Below are positions 1 through 9,374 of a stretch of 39,646 nucleotides of DNA, one piece after another. The translations under genes and the position numbers were made by a program. Source of the DNA: Phycisphaerales bacterium (GTDB lineage: Bacteria > Planctomycetota > Phycisphaerae > Sedimentisphaerales > Anaerobacaceae); the NCBI GenBank assembly GCA_020352215.1, contig CP070675.1:2630076-2669721 (forward strand). Reading direction: 5' to 3'. The notes below the pieces were generated by a model. The model was not told where the DNA came from and did no database searches. It saw only the letters and a program-made list of their open reading frames with translations. Numbering within the stretch: position 1 is the first letter of the stretch; each line of letters begins with the position of its first letter.

Positions 1-1
1 T

Positions 2-214
2 GATCTTGCGAATGCGGAGGAAGAAGTTCAAAGCGAAGAACCCGACAAGGGTTACGTCGATGATACGGTCGCCAGCGCGCTGGAAAGAATAGAGAAGGCG
101 GGCAAGGTTGTTGCAAGTCTGACAGCCCTAAAGACTGCCGCCTTCGGGATCGCGGCATGGTGCTCTGCGAATGCAGAGAAGCTTGCGCCAGTATTGGCAC
201 GGATCTTCCCGTAG
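2..214 (+). CDS. C-terminal end of an unrecognised protein (5' partial)
   Basis: An open frame runs from the first bases of the window to a TAG at 212-214, giving about 70 residues with no stop. It starts acidic (clusters of Glu/Asp) and ends in an Ala-rich, mildly hydrophobic helix-like segment (roughly residues 38-70, ending ARIFP). The gene begins outside the window, so neither its start nor its family can be judged. A weak inverted repeat (TGGGC / GCCCA, 220-241) follows the stop and could be a terminator stem, but it has no T-run. I do not recognise the protein. Confidence 0.5.
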   Translation, partial: DLANAEEEVQSEEPDKGYVDDTVASALERIEKAGKVVASLTALKTAAFGIAAWCSANAEKLAPVLARIFP

Positions 215-292
215 TGTGATGGGCGTGGAGAGGCGAGCCCACAGAATACTATTCCCCAATCACGACTGACTAATCACAAGCAAGACGCGAGA

Positions 293-321
293 TTGCGGCT
301 GGAACCGTCACCGGCTATACT
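293..321 (+). promoter_or_regulatory. Candidate sigma-70-type promoter for the DUF1080 gene
   Basis: TTGCGG (293-298) and TATACT (316-321) are separated by 17 bases. The match to the -35/-10 consensus is good at -10 and moderate at -35. Transcription would begin near 328, about 55 bases before the ATG at 383. This is inferred from sequence only. Confidence 0.45.
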
Positions 322-382
322 GGGCGAGATGGTCGGCAAATGAATAGATCTACGGAAATGCAAAGATTATGGAGGTCGAGCC

Positions 383-1135
383 ATGAAGAAGGACATCAGC
401 CTGTGGCATGTTGCGGTTGTGGTGGTGCTTGCCGGTAGTATTGTGTCGGCGGGTGAGAAGGAGAAGGAAAAAGAGGAGGGATTTGTTCGGCTGTTTCCCA
501 AAGACGGTGTGCCGAAGGCCTGGCTGGTGCGGAGCTGGAGCGATGTCAGCAAAGAAGTCGATCCTGAGGTGACCTGGACGGTGAAGGATGGGATTCTGCA
601 CGGCAGCAGGACGCGAGGGACGTGGCTTGTCAGCAAGGGGCAGTACAGCGACTTCATCCTGAAGTACGACTTCAAGCTGGGCCCCACCGGCAACAGCGGG
701 TGTGCGCTGCGGGCGCCTCTGTTCGGCGACCCGGCGTTCGACGGGATGGAGCTGCAAATGGCGGACTACCGCTACAATACCAGCGCCAAGGATTCGGAGC
801 TGACGGCGGGCATCTACCGTGCGATCGCGCCGCTCAAGCAGGTCTATAAGCCGGAGAAGTGGAACAGTTACGTGATCAAGCTCCAAGGGTCTCGCCTGCA
901 CGTGACGCTCAACGGCGTGGTGGTCCACGATCTGAACCTGGACGAGCAGTCGCAGGTCGTGCTCCGGCACGATGGGACGAAGGCCCCCATGGTGAAAGAC
1001 CGGCTGCGTAAGGGGCACATCGGATTTCAGGAGCTCAGCCGAAACAGCAGTCACGTTGAGATCCGCAACGCACGCCTCAAGGTCCTCGATAAGCCGAAGG
1101 CCAAGGGGAAAAAGGAAAAGCCCAAGAAGCGGTGA
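383..1135 (+). CDS. Secreted DUF1080 (3-keto-disaccharide hydrolase-like) protein
   Basis: This 250-residue protein has a Sec signal peptide (MKKD start, hydrophobic core to about residue 23) followed by one concanavalin/jelly-roll DUF1080 domain. Family-typical features are the early 'sWtVkDGiLhG' strand, a 'YsDFiLkyDFKL' strand, 'GNSGcaLRaP', a 'GmELQ' motif, and 'W-N-x-Y-v-I-kl-G' before 'v-LNGv-V'. DUF1080 proteins are abundant in planctomycetes, and some act on 3-keto-glycosides. The substrate cannot be told here. The last ~20 residues are a Lys-rich tail (KPKAKGKKEKPKKR), an unusual basic end that may be a low-complexity extension. GGAGGT at 371-376 lies 6 bases before the ATG and fixes the start. 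It stands alone, followed by 276 bases without a convincing gene. Confidence 0.85.
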   Translation: MKKDISLWHVAVVVVLAGSIVSAGEKEKEKEEGFVRLFPKDGVPKAWLVRSWSDVSKEVDPEVTWTVKDGILHGSRTRGTWLVSKGQYSDFILKYDFKLGPTGNSGCALRAPLFGDPAFDGMELQMADYRYNTSAKDSELTAGIYRAIAPLKQVYKPEKWNSYVIKLQGSRLHVTLNGVVVHDLNLDEQSQVVLRHDGTKAPMVKDRLRKGHIGFQELSRNSSHVEIRNARLKVLDKPKAKGKKEKPKKR

Positions 1136-1411
1136 AGACGCAGCCGCTTGGTGCGGCGGGTATGGTGTGCAGCAGAGGACGAGTGCACCGCCAGGGATAA
1201 TTCGCCGGCATCTCACGGCGCACACCAGAGCCCCTTTGCTTCGGAAAGTTCAAATGCGCGGAACCGGCGCTACAGATTCTCCCAAATCCGGATTTCTGGT
1301 TCCAGGGCGCTGCATATCTTTGCGAAGAAATTGCCGCGCCCGGCCGGGTCGGCGGGCTGAAATATTCTTGATGAGCTTGTGGAAGATCGACGTGTTGCGT
1401 ATCATAGCGGC

Positions 1412-1831
1412 ATGGTCAAGACAGAACGGATAGAGATTGCGACGAAGGGCAACTGCCACATTGTTGACATTACGGGCGACGTGAGCAGGGTCGTATCCGA
1501 ATCGGGCGTCAATGACGGTGTGGCCACGGTTTTCAATGTCGGCTCGACGGCCGGGATCACAACGACCGAGTACGAGCCGGGCCTCGCCAACTACGATATC
1601 AAGGCGGCGTTCGAGGCAATCGCGCCGCAGGCCGGCAGGTATGAGCACGAGGAAACCTGGCACGACGACAACGGCCACTCGCACGTGCGGGCATCGCTGC
1701 TTGGTCCTTCTCTGAGCGTTCCGATCGTTGACGGCCGGCTCACGCTCGGCACGTGGCAGCAGATCATCCTGGTGGATTTCGACACGAGGCCGAGGACGAG
1801 GACGGTGGTCTGTCAGATAGTCGGCGAGTAG
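1412..1831 (+). CDS. YjbQ / UPF0047 family protein
   Basis: The 139-residue protein matches the whole YjbQ (UPF0047) fold. It shows the N-terminal 'ieI-TKG-----DIT-dV' strands, a '[19 protein letters not shown]' core, and the family signature '[54 protein letters not shown]'. The conserved His/Asp residues of this block are all present. E. coli YjbQ has reported thiamine-phosphate synthase side activity, but the physiological role of the family is unsettled. The frame is open from a GTG at 1379, but family length favours the ATG at 1412. The ribosome-binding site is weak in either case. It appears to be a single-gene unit. Confidence 0.85.
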   Translation: [139 protein letters not shown]

Positions 1832-2052
1832 CGTCCTGCCGCGCTGGTATCTGGGGGTGAGGCCGGCGTCCGCGAAGTTCGGATTGCGCTTGACGGATGC
1901 CGGTGAGGCGGGTAGTATTACTGCTGGTTCATCGCTGTGGACCTGGAGACTATCTCAAACGTGATCCCTCTGTTGTGTTCGAGGACAGGTGCTGCGAGAG
2001 GCTTGAAATGGCTCCAAATTGGTCTCTTGGTGTTTTCGGCGGAATTGGCCAC

Positions 2053-3675
2053 ATGAGTGTTGATCGAAAAACGGCCGGCGTTATGGTGATTTTGCTCGCG
2101 GTTTGCCTTTCCGGCGGCTGCGGCGAGCGAGGTGGGGCCCGCGGGTCTACGAAGGCGCTGGCTCCAAGAGTGGACCTGGGCCGGACCATAGGGTCGCTGG
2201 GCAAGGTGACCGGCCCTGTCGCGATGCCTGTCGAAGGATTGGGTCTGGTTGGCGGCCTGCGAGGCACCGGTTCAGCCGAATGCCCGCCCGCGGTCAGGGC
2301 ATATCTGGCTCGGTACATTGCGACTCAGGTGACAGAGGGCAAGGTCGATGTTGATGAGCTCATTACAAGCCTCGATACGGCCGTTGTGTTCGTGCAGGGG
2401 ACTGTGCCTGCCGGCTCTTGGCAGAACCAGACGTTCGATGTTAGAGTGACTCCCGTGCCGGGTACGCAGACAACGTCGCTGGAAGGCGGCTGGCTATACA
2501 CTGCCGAACTGAAGCTCAGAGGAGCGTTCGGGGCCACAACGAGGGCGTTAGCCAATGCACAAGGGCCTGTCTTTACGGACAAGATAAGCGCTACCGGGGC
2601 CGATCCGAAGCTTGGTTACGTTTTGGCTGGTGCCAAGGTCCTCGACGAGCACATGGTCGTGATCATGCTTGGCGGGTCCGACTACATGGTGGCCAGTAAC
2701 ATTCGCAACCGTCTGAATGAACGATATGGGCACGGTACCGCCCGGGCGATTTCGTCGAGCCAGATTGAAGTGCGTGTACCCGCGAAATATCGCCCGCGCA
2801 AAGAAAGGTTTGTCTCTATGCTCGAAGCGACGTATCTGGAACATACGCCAGGGCTTGCCGAGGCCAGAATCAGGACGTTTGTCGGCAAGCTTGCGGCTCC
2901 CGGTGACAGGTATGCGAGCGAGGTTGCCCTTGAAGCGATCGGTAATGCCGGACTAAGCAAGCTCGGCATTCTGCTGAATTCGTCGGACGAGGAGGTTCGG
3001 CTGAGAGCCGCCCGCTGTATGCTTAATCTTGGCAGCGACCGGGGGCTGCAGAGCCTCAGGGAGGTGGCGATGGATGCGCGTTCGGCGCATCGCGTGGCGG
3101 CTTTGGAGGCGCTAACTGCCTCGGCCAATCGCAGTGACGCCGCTGCAGTTTGTCGGAGGCTGCTCAGTGACAACGACTTCAATATCCGGCTTGTGGTGCT
3201 GGAACAACTGCGAAGACTTGACGACGTTTCGGTGACGCAGCGGCTTGTGGCCGGTAGTTTCTACCTGGACCAGATCGCCCAAGCTGATCGAAAAGTTGTC
3301 TTTGTGTCCCGCAGCGGACAACCGAGAATAGTGTTGTTCGGCGCTCCGCTATATTGCCGTGACAATGTCTTTGTGCAGTCGGCCGACGGCAATATAGTGA
3401 TGGACTCGCGCGCCGGTCAGAAGTATGTCTCGCTGATGCGCAGACATCCAACGCGACCTGTCATGATAGGTCCGTTGAAATGTTCGTTCAGGCTCAGCGA
3501 TATCATTCAAGTACTCTGTGAAGAACCTCTCCGGCAGGGCAAGCCTCGGGGTGGCCTGGGCGTATCATATTCAGATATGATTGCTCTCGTGAAACAGATG
3601 TGTGACAAAGGTGTGGTACGAGCGGAGTTTCGAGCCGGACCCATGCCAAAAATCGGCCTAAATGTCAAGAAATAG
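2053..3675 (+). CDS. Lipoprotein with FlgI (P-ring)-like domain and HEAT-like repeats
   Basis: From the ATG at 2053 the 540-residue product begins with a lipoprotein signal: a basic n-region, a hydrophobic stretch (GVMVILLAVCLSGGC) and a lipobox Cys. Residues about 45-280 resemble the flagellar P-ring protein FlgI: a 'v-GLGLVGGLRGTG' motif, then 'FDVRVtPVPGTQTTSLEGGWLYTAELK', then repeated strand-rich segments. Residues about 280-410 are short helical repeats of HEAT type (for example 'SSDEEVRLRAARCMLNLG', 'AHRVAALEALTA', 'DNDFNIRLVVLEQL'). The C-terminal ~120 residues are unassigned. FlgI itself has a cleaved, non-lipidated signal and no HEAT repeats, and no flagellar gene is near. A structural role at the outer membrane is inferred. 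The frame is open back to 1897, but the lipobox decides the start. Confidence 0.75.
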   Translation: MSVDRKTAGVMVILLAVCLSGGCGERGGARGSTKALAPRVDLGRTIGSLGKVTGPVAMPVEGLGLVGGLRGTGSAECPPAVRAYLARYIATQVTEGKVDVDELITSLDTAVVFVQGTVPAGSWQNQTFDVRVTPVPGTQTTSLEGGWLYTAELKLRGAFGATTRALANAQGPVFTDKISATGADPKLGYVLAGAKVLDEHMVVIMLGGSDYMVASNIRNRLNERYGHGTARAISSSQIEVRVPAKYRPRKERFVSMLEATYLEHTPGLAEARIRTFVGKLAAPGDRYASEVALEAIGNAGLSKLGILLNSSDEEVRLRAARCMLNLGSDRGLQSLREVAMDARSAHRVAALEALTASANRSDAAAVCRRLLSDNDFNIRLVVLEQLRRLDDVSVTQRLVAGSFYLDQIAQADRKVVFVSRSGQPRIVLFGAPLYCRDNVFVQSADGNIVMDSRAGQKYVSLMRRHPTRPVMIGPLKCSFRLSDIIQVLCEEPLRQGKPRGGLGVSYSDMIALVKQMCDKGVVRAEFRAGPMPKIGLNVKK

Positions 3676-3692
3676 CAAACCCTCGGCCGATA

Positions 3693-3709
3693 ACAATACT
3701 GCGTATTGT
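3693..3709 (+). other. Short perfect inverted repeat between lipoprotein gene and smc
   Basis: ACAATAC (3693-3699), a 3-base loop, and GTATTGT (3703-3709) form a perfect 7-bp stem just after the lipoprotein stop. No T-run follows, so it may be a weak terminator or an operator. Function is not shown. Confidence 0.25.
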
Positions 3710-3771
3710 CCCCCGGGTGACAACATGGACTTCGATACGCAGATTACCGGACGTTATCAACAGGATAGGAT

Positions 3772-6700
3772 ATGAGACTTGATAAAATCGTACTTGACGG
3801 GTTCAAAAGCTTCGCCGACAAGACGGACTTTGTATTTGATGCGTCTGTCACCGCGATTGTAGGTCCCAATGGATGCGGCAAGAGCAATGTTGTGGATGCA
3901 GTGAAGTGGGTATTGGGGGAACAGAGGCTGAAAAGCCTGCGAAGTGACCAGATGGCGGACGTGATATTCAGCGGCAGCGGCAGCAGGAAGGCGACGGGGG
4001 CGGCCGAAGTCACCTTGCTCATCTCCAATCCGGAAGGAGCGGGGACGGGGCGCCTGCCGATTGACACCGACCAGGTTCAGATATCCCGAAGGGTTTATCG
4101 CAGCGGGGAGAGCGAATATCGAATCAACAACAAGCTCTGCCGGCTGAAGGACGTTCGAGAGCTGTTCATGGATACGGGTGTCGGAACCAGGGCCTACTCG
4201 ATCATCGAGCAGGGGCAGATCGAGCAGCTTCTGAGCGCCTCGAAGCAGGACCGCAGGGCGGTGTTTGAAGAGGCTGCCGGCATCAGCAAATACAAGGCGC
4301 ACAAAAAGGAGGCACTTCGTAAGCTCGAACGCACGGAGCAAAATCTGCTGCGCCTTGCCGATATTCTCGGCGAGGTGACGAAGAGACTGCGAAGCGTCAA
4401 GCTTGCTGCTGGCAAGGCGCGAAACTATCTGCAGTACAGCCAGAGGCTCAAGGAGCTGCAGGTCAATTACTCGCTGGTTGAATATGCAAAGAATCATCGC
4501 CAGCTCGATCAAAAGAGGGCTAGGTTGGCGCAGGCGGAAGAGCGGCTTGCAGAGGTGGCGGCGGAGATTGGGAGAGCCGATGCTGCGGTGAGCAGGCTTG
4601 GCAATGAAGTGATCGAGAAGGAGCAGAAGCTGAACGAGACCGGCAACAGTCTTGTGGCAGTCCAGAGCAGAATAGAGCAGCAGCTTCAGCGGATCGAGTT
4701 TCTGCGGGCCAGAATCGAGGAGCTGGATAAGAGAAGGGAATCGGAACGGCAGAAGGTCGAGACGCTGCGGGAACAGAGAGACGCCTTCAAGGCGGACTTG
4801 TCACGACATAGAGGCGATCTGGCGAACTGCGAGCAGATGCTCGAAGAGAAAAGCCAAGCCGCCACACACCTCGAGGAAGAGATCCGGAAAACACAGATCG
4901 AGTGCGCTTCCCTTGAGGCCGGCTTAGCCGATGAGAAGTCCGGCATAATTGATATCGTTAGGCGGACCGCGCAGCTTCACAACGAAATCCAAAGTCTTTC
5001 GGTCTACCGCAAAAACCTATCGAGCCAGAAGGATCGCCTTGCCAGCCGGGCCGAGAGCGCCAGGGCCGAACTCGAAAAGCTGCTCACCGAAAAGGCGCAC
5101 TACAAGGCGCGTCTGGCTGATATTGAAAAGGTGCTCACCGAGTTGCAGCAGAACTTGGACGGCAAACAAAAAGAGACTGAGGAGATTGAGACCTCTTTGG
5201 TCGGTAAACAGGAACGGCTGGCGCACAGCAAGGAAGCGCGAAGTGCTCTCAATGGAGAGCTGGCAGTCCTGGCGGATATGGAGGCCAGATTCGAAGGTCT
5301 GGCCATGGCCGTCAAAGGCATACTGCAAAAGCAGTCGGACGAAAATACGAGGCTGGATTACATCGAGGGGATATTAGCCGAGGTAATTACGACCGACGTC
5401 GAATATGCGGCTGCGGTCGAGGCCGCCCTCGAAGGTCAGACAGATGCCCTGATTGTCACTACCGCAGATAAGCTGCTGGCCGACACGGAAACAACGGATG
5501 CGCTCGACGGCAGGGTGGGCTTTATATGCCTCGACAAAGTGGAACCTTTCGTGGACAAGAAAGACTTTTCGAAGCTGACGTTCGTCAAAGGCAGGTTAGC
5601 TGAGTTTGTCAAATGTGACAGCAAGTATGCACCGTTAGTCTGGAAGCTACTTGGCAAGACGATAGTGGTCGACTCGCTGAGACAGGCGATGGAGCTGGCC
5701 GATGAGATTAAGGATGGGTACACCTTCGTCACCCTTGCGGGAGAGTGTTTGGATGGCGTCGGGTCGATAAAGTTGGGGCCGTTGGGCAAAACTACCGGTC
5801 TTATATCGCGCAAGAGCCGGATGCGGCAATTGGAGGATGCGATAGCGAGTGTCACATCTGAGATCAAGGCAATCGAGGAGCAGATCGAGAGCGACGATCG
5901 GAGAAAAGCGCACGTCGCCCGGTTGCAGAAGGACCTGCGAACTGCTGTCTACGAGGCCAACACCGAGAAGATGCAGGTGAATGCGAGGCTGGCAGCCTAC
6001 GAGCAGGACGTCAAGCGACTTCGGGACGAGGAGCCGCTGATAACAAGTGAGATAGACCTGCTTGAGGAACAGATCGCCCAATCGGTCCAGAAGGAGTACG
6101 ATTCGAAGCAGAAGCTGGACGAGCTCGATGCAGTCAACAGTGAACGCACGGCCCACATAGGTCAGCTCGAGGCAAAATACGCAGAGCAGAAACAGCAGCA
6201 GCAATCGGGGGCCGAGCGGCTTACCGGCCTGCGGGTGGAGCTGGGCCAGATTGCCGAGCAAAGGAAGGGCTTGGAGCAGATAATAACAAGCCTGACACGT
6301 CAGACGCAGGCGAATGCTAATGCCGCCGAGGCGGCAGAAGCGGAGGTTCAGAACTGCGGCCTGCAATCGGAGCAAGCCAAGAGGGACATACTAAGCTGTG
6401 AATCGCTCGTCTCGGAGTGGTACGTCGAGAAGGAACAGAGCCAGCAAAACAATCAGCTTTTGCAGGATGAGATAGAGAACCTGCTTGAAGAACAGAAGCA
6501 GACCGAGCAGCAGTTGAGAGTTAGCCGCGATCAGAAGGGCCAGGTCGACGAGGAGATCAGTCAGCTCAAGGTCGAGCTGGGCCAGCTGGAGGTCAAGAAC
6601 GAGGACTTAGTGGAGCGGGTGCAGGAGGAACTGCAAATTGACTTGGCTGAGGCATTTAAGGAATACGAGGACCGGGAGGTTGACTGGGAGGCGATAAGGG

Positions 6701-7365
6701 CCGAGATCACCGAGCTTCGTGGCAAGATCGAGCGGCTCGGCAATGTGAACCTCGACGCTATAGATGAGCAAGAAAGCCTGGAGCAGCGACACGACTTCCT
6801 GAGCACTCAGGTCGAGGACCTCAACAAGAGCAAGGGCCAGCTCCAGCAGTTGATAAACCGGCTCAACAAAAAGAGCCGGGAGAAATTCGCCAAGACATTC
6901 GAGGAAATCAGAGGACATTTCCAGCAGATATTCCGCAAGCTGTTCGGCGGAGGAAAGGCCGATATCGTTCTTGAGGACGCCGAAGACATCCTCGATGCCG
7001 GGATAGAAGTGATCGCCAGGCCGCCCGGCAAAGAGACACGGAGCATATCTCTGCTTAGCGGCGGTGAAAAGTCGATGACTGCCCTTGCATTACTCTTTGC
7101 GGTATTTAGGACCAAGCCCTCGCCGTTCTGCTTCCTGGATGAAGTGGATGCGGCCCTCGACGAGGCCAACAACGAGCGATTCAATCTGTTGTTGGGCGAG
7201 TTCCGCAAGGACACGCAATTCATCGTGATTACTCATGCCAAACGCACGATGAGCATAGCGGATGTGCTGCTTGGGATAACGATGCAGACCCAGGGAGTGA
7301 GCAAGAAAATAGGCGTGCGATTCAGCGAGTATGGAGCGGAGGAAGAAACGGCGGCAGTGGCGTAG
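3772..7365 (+). CDS. smc: Chromosome segregation ATPase SMC
   Basis: This 1197-residue protein is a complete bacterial SMC, close to the usual ~1180-1200. The N-terminal ATPase half has 'MRLDKIVLDGFKSFADKT' and Walker A GPNGCGKS (residues 31-38) with the Q-loop after it. Two long coiled coils (about 165-500 and 670-1020, rich in Glu, Gln, Lys and Arg) flank a hinge at about 510-660 (starts near 'GILAEVITTDVEYAAAVEAALEGQ'). The C-terminal half has the signature LLSGGEKSMTALALLFAV (about 1093) and Walker B FCFLDEVDAALDEANN (about 1118), then a D-loop and 'FIVITHAKRTM'. It compacts and aligns sister chromosomes with ScpA/ScpB, neither of which is in the window. The ATG follows GGATAGGAT. The downstream membrane-protein gene begins about 32-60 bases later and might be co-transcribed. 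Confidence 0.97.
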   Translation: MRLDKIVLDGFKSFADKTDFVFDASVTAIVGPNGCGKSNVVDAVKWVLGEQRLKSLRSDQMADVIFSGSGSRKATGAAEVTLLISNPEGAGTGRLPIDTDQVQISRRVYRSGESEYRINNKLCRLKDVRELFMDTGVGTRAYSIIEQGQIEQLLSASKQDRRAVFEEAAGISKYKAHKKEALRKLERTEQNLLRLADILGEVTKRLRSVKLAAGKARNYLQYSQRLKELQVNYSLVEYAKNHRQLDQKRARLAQAEERLAEVAAEIGRADAAVSRLGNEVIEKEQKLNETGNSLVAVQSRIEQQLQRIEFLRARIEELDKRRESERQKVETLREQRDAFKADLSRHRGDLANCEQMLEEKSQAATHLEEEIRKTQIECASLEAGLADEKSGIIDIVRRTAQLHNEIQSLSVYRKNLSSQKDRLASRAESARAELEKLLTEKAHYKARLADIEKVLTELQQNLDGKQKETEEIETSLVGKQERLAHSKEARSALNGELAVLADMEARFEGLAMAVKGILQKQSDENTRLDYIEGILAEVITTDVEYAAAVEAALEGQTDALIVTTADKLLADTETTDALDGRVGFICLDKVEPFVDKKDFSKLTFVKGRLAEFVKCDSKYAPLVWKLLGKTIVVDSLRQAMELADEIKDGYTFVTLAGECLDGVGSIKLGPLGKTTGLISRKSRMRQLEDAIASVTSEIKAIEEQIESDDRRKAHVARLQKDLRTAVYEANTEKMQVNARLAAYEQDVKRLRDEEPLITSEIDLLEEQIAQSVQKEYDSKQKLDELDAVNSERTAHIGQLEAKYAEQKQQQQSGAERLTGLRVELGQIAEQRKGLEQIITSLTRQTQANANAAEAAEAEVQNCGLQSEQAKRDILSCESLVSEWYVEKEQSQQNNQLLQDEIENLLEEQKQTEQQLRVSRDQKGQVDEEISQLKVELGQLEVKNEDLVERVQEELQIDLAEAFKEYEDREVDWEAIRAEITELRGKIERLGNVNLDAIDEQESLEQRHDFLSTQVEDLNKSKGQLQQLINRLNKKSREKFAKTFEEIRGHFQQIFRKLFGGGKADIVLEDAEDILDAGIEVIARPPGKETRSISLLSGGEKSMTALALLFAVFRTKPSPFCFLDEVDAALDEANNERFNLLLGEFRKDTQFIVITHAKRTMSIADVLLGITMQTQGVSKKIGVRFSEYGAEEETAAVA

Positions 7366-7397
7366 CTCGTGACATCGCAAATCATAAATCTCCGCGC

Positions 7398-9341
7398 TTG
7401 GCGTCACTAGGTGGGCCAGAGGCCGTGACAGGACGGAACGAACATCTCTCACGCTGGCGGAGGTTTCTGCTTTTCCTTCGATCTGTGTCGGAACATCGAT
7501 GGTATCCGGTAGGGTTGGCGTTGTTCGCTATCATTCTGATGCTGCCGAGTCTTGGCAGGGGACTGTTTCAAGATGATCTGATCTGGCAGGCGAAGTTGCT
7601 TCAGAAGCGATGTCTTCCCGACAAGTACTACGGCACGCCGTTGCTGCCGGCCGATTCCGGCTCGCGCGCATCTGCCCTCCGTGATATGTTTGCCGCGACG
7701 CGAACGCGCGAGGATGTACGGCGCTTGGTGGAGCTCGGTCAGTTTCCGTGGTGGACGTTTGAGGCGCTTCGACACTCTAACTGGCGGCCGCTGGCGGCGC
7801 TGACCCACTGGGTGGACTATCGGCTTTGGCCGAATCGGCCTTGGCTGATGCACGCCCATAACTTGCTCTGGTTTGGCGCGATGATTTTCGTGCTGGGGAT
7901 TCTCTATCGTCGGTTGATGGGAGTGGTGCCGGTTGCGGGCCTTGCCGCATTTCTCTACGTCATTGACGAGAGCAACTGGTTTCCTGCGGTGTGGGTGGCG
8001 AACAGGAATCTTCTGATAGCGTTGTTCTTCTCGGTTCTGGCGATGTCATGCCACGATCGGTGGCGCAGCGGCGGCGAGAAACGCTGTGGCGTTGTAGCGC
8101 CCGTGTTGTTTTTGCATGCGCTATTGTCGGCGGAGGCGGCAATCGCGGCCTTTGCATATATTTTTGCCTACGCGCTCGTCATAGACCGGGGCAAGAAGGC
8201 CGATCGCGTGCTCAGTCTGATTCCCTCGCTCGTAGTGATCGTGGCATGGCGTTTGGTGTACACCGCTCTGGGTAACGGCGCGTACGGCGGCGGCCTCGTA
8301 GTCGACCCCGGGCGCGAGCCGGTTCGGTATGCCTTGGCCGTATTGGAAAAGGCGCCCTTGTTGCTGGTGAGTCAGTGGACATGGATGGCTGCAGATTTCT
8401 TAAGTGTCTTTTCCGAGTACGCGCAGAGGCGATACCTGCTCTGGGCATATCCGTTCATCGTCCTGGTGTTCGTTGTTATTATCCCTCTGCTGAGGAAAGA
8501 CCGCATATCGCTTTTTTGGTTTATTGGGATGCTGCTGTGTATTTTGCCTATCTGCGCGACGGCCCCGATGAATCGCAATCTTCTATTCGTGGCCATCGGC
8601 GGCTTCGGCCTGATGGCTCGTTATGTCGGCGGTGTCGTCGCCGGAGGTGATTGGGCCCCAAAGTCACGTATGTACCGTGTCCCTACGTGGATCATGTGTG
8701 TTGCCTTACTGTTTATGCACGTTCCGATAGCGCTTGCGGGAAGGATAACGTCGCCCATGACGTTGTCGTTCGCTGACAAGTTCTTCCGCGCATCGGTTGA
8801 CATTGGGGCCGAGCCCGATCTACCGGACAAGAGTGTTATCGTTGTCAACGCCCCACATCCGTTTCTGCTCCTGGAGCTGCCATATATGAGATGCTATGAG
8901 GGCAAGCCGTTGCCGAAGGTCGTTCGTGTGCTTGCCCCCGGCTTTCGCGAGCTGGAGGTGGCCCGAATCGGCGAGCGAACTCTGCGCGTGCGGTCGAAGG
9001 GTGGGAGCCTGCTGTCGGTCGACCAATCGCGGAAGGATGTGAGGCCGAGTTTTGTATACTGGTATCATATTCTCAATGCTCTGTTTCGCAGTAATAGAGA
9101 GGTATTCGAGATTGGCCAGCGAGTCGAGCTTGCGGAATTTTCGGCGGAAGTATTGTCCGTAGCCGAGGATGGATTTCCGAACGAGGTTCGGTTCGACTTT
9201 GAAGTTGCTCTCGACGATCCGTCGCTGCGATGGCTGTGGTGGAAGCACCGCGGGGAGCGGGCCGGGTTCCTGCCTTTTGAGGTTCCGCAGTTAGGCGAGA
9301 GCGTTATACTGGAAGGGCCGTTCCCGCCTGCAGGAGAATGA
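7398..9341 (+). CDS. Polytopic membrane protein, probable GT-C glycosyltransferase (copy 1)
   Basis: This product has about 647 residues. After a short N-terminal stretch there is a first transmembrane helix (VGLALFAIILMLPSLG), then 'FQDDLIW', an acidic pair in the first outside loop as expected for GT-C enzymes. Residues ~130-160 carry 'NWRPLAALTHWVDY' and 'HAHNLLWF', like the 'RPL...H..N..lH' block of TMTC-like and other GT-C proteins. About ten hydrophobic helices follow to residue ~450, then a ~190-residue soluble C-terminal domain. A clear paralogue lies directly downstream. GT-C members transfer sugars from lipid-linked donors at the outer face of the membrane, but donor and acceptor here are unknown. 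The start is uncertain: TTG 7398 is the most upstream choice, and an in-frame GTG at 7425 is an alternative. No ATG occurs before the first helix. Confidence 0.65.
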   Translation: MASLGGPEAVTGRNEHLSRWRRFLLFLRSVSEHRWYPVGLALFAIILMLPSLGRGLFQDDLIWQAKLLQKRCLPDKYYGTPLLPADSGSRASALRDMFAATRTREDVRRLVELGQFPWWTFEALRHSNWRPLAALTHWVDYRLWPNRPWLMHAHNLLWFGAMIFVLGILYRRLMGVVPVAGLAAFLYVIDESNWFPAVWVANRNLLIALFFSVLAMSCHDRWRSGGEKRCGVVAPVLFLHALLSAEAAIAAFAYIFAYALVIDRGKKADRVLSLIPSLVVIVAWRLVYTALGNGAYGGGLVVDPGREPVRYALAVLEKAPLLLVSQWTWMAADFLSVFSEYAQRRYLLWAYPFIVLVFVVIIPLLRKDRISLFWFIGMLLCILPICATAPMNRNLLFVAIGGFGLMARYVGGVVAGGDWAPKSRMYRVPTWIMCVALLFMHVPIALAGRITSPMTLSFADKFFRASVDIGAEPDLPDKSVIVVNAPHPFLLLELPYMRCYEGKPLPKVVRVLAPGFRELEVARIGERTLRVRSKGGSLLSVDQSRKDVRPSFVYWYHILNALFRSNREVFEIGQRVELAEFSAEVLSVAEDGFPNEVRFDFEVALDDPSLRWLWWKHRGERAGFLPFEVPQLGESVILEGPFPPAGE

Positions 9342-9374
9342 TCTACATAGGAGACATTTGGTGCGGAGGTGATA

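Noticed and set aside
350..1225. 291-residue minus-strand frame
   Set aside because: Opposite-strand shadow of the DUF1080 gene, which has a signal peptide, good ribosome-binding site and family motifs.
2053..3675. True flagellar P-ring gene flgI
   Set aside because: Lipoprotein signal, HEAT-like repeats, and no flagellar neighbours.
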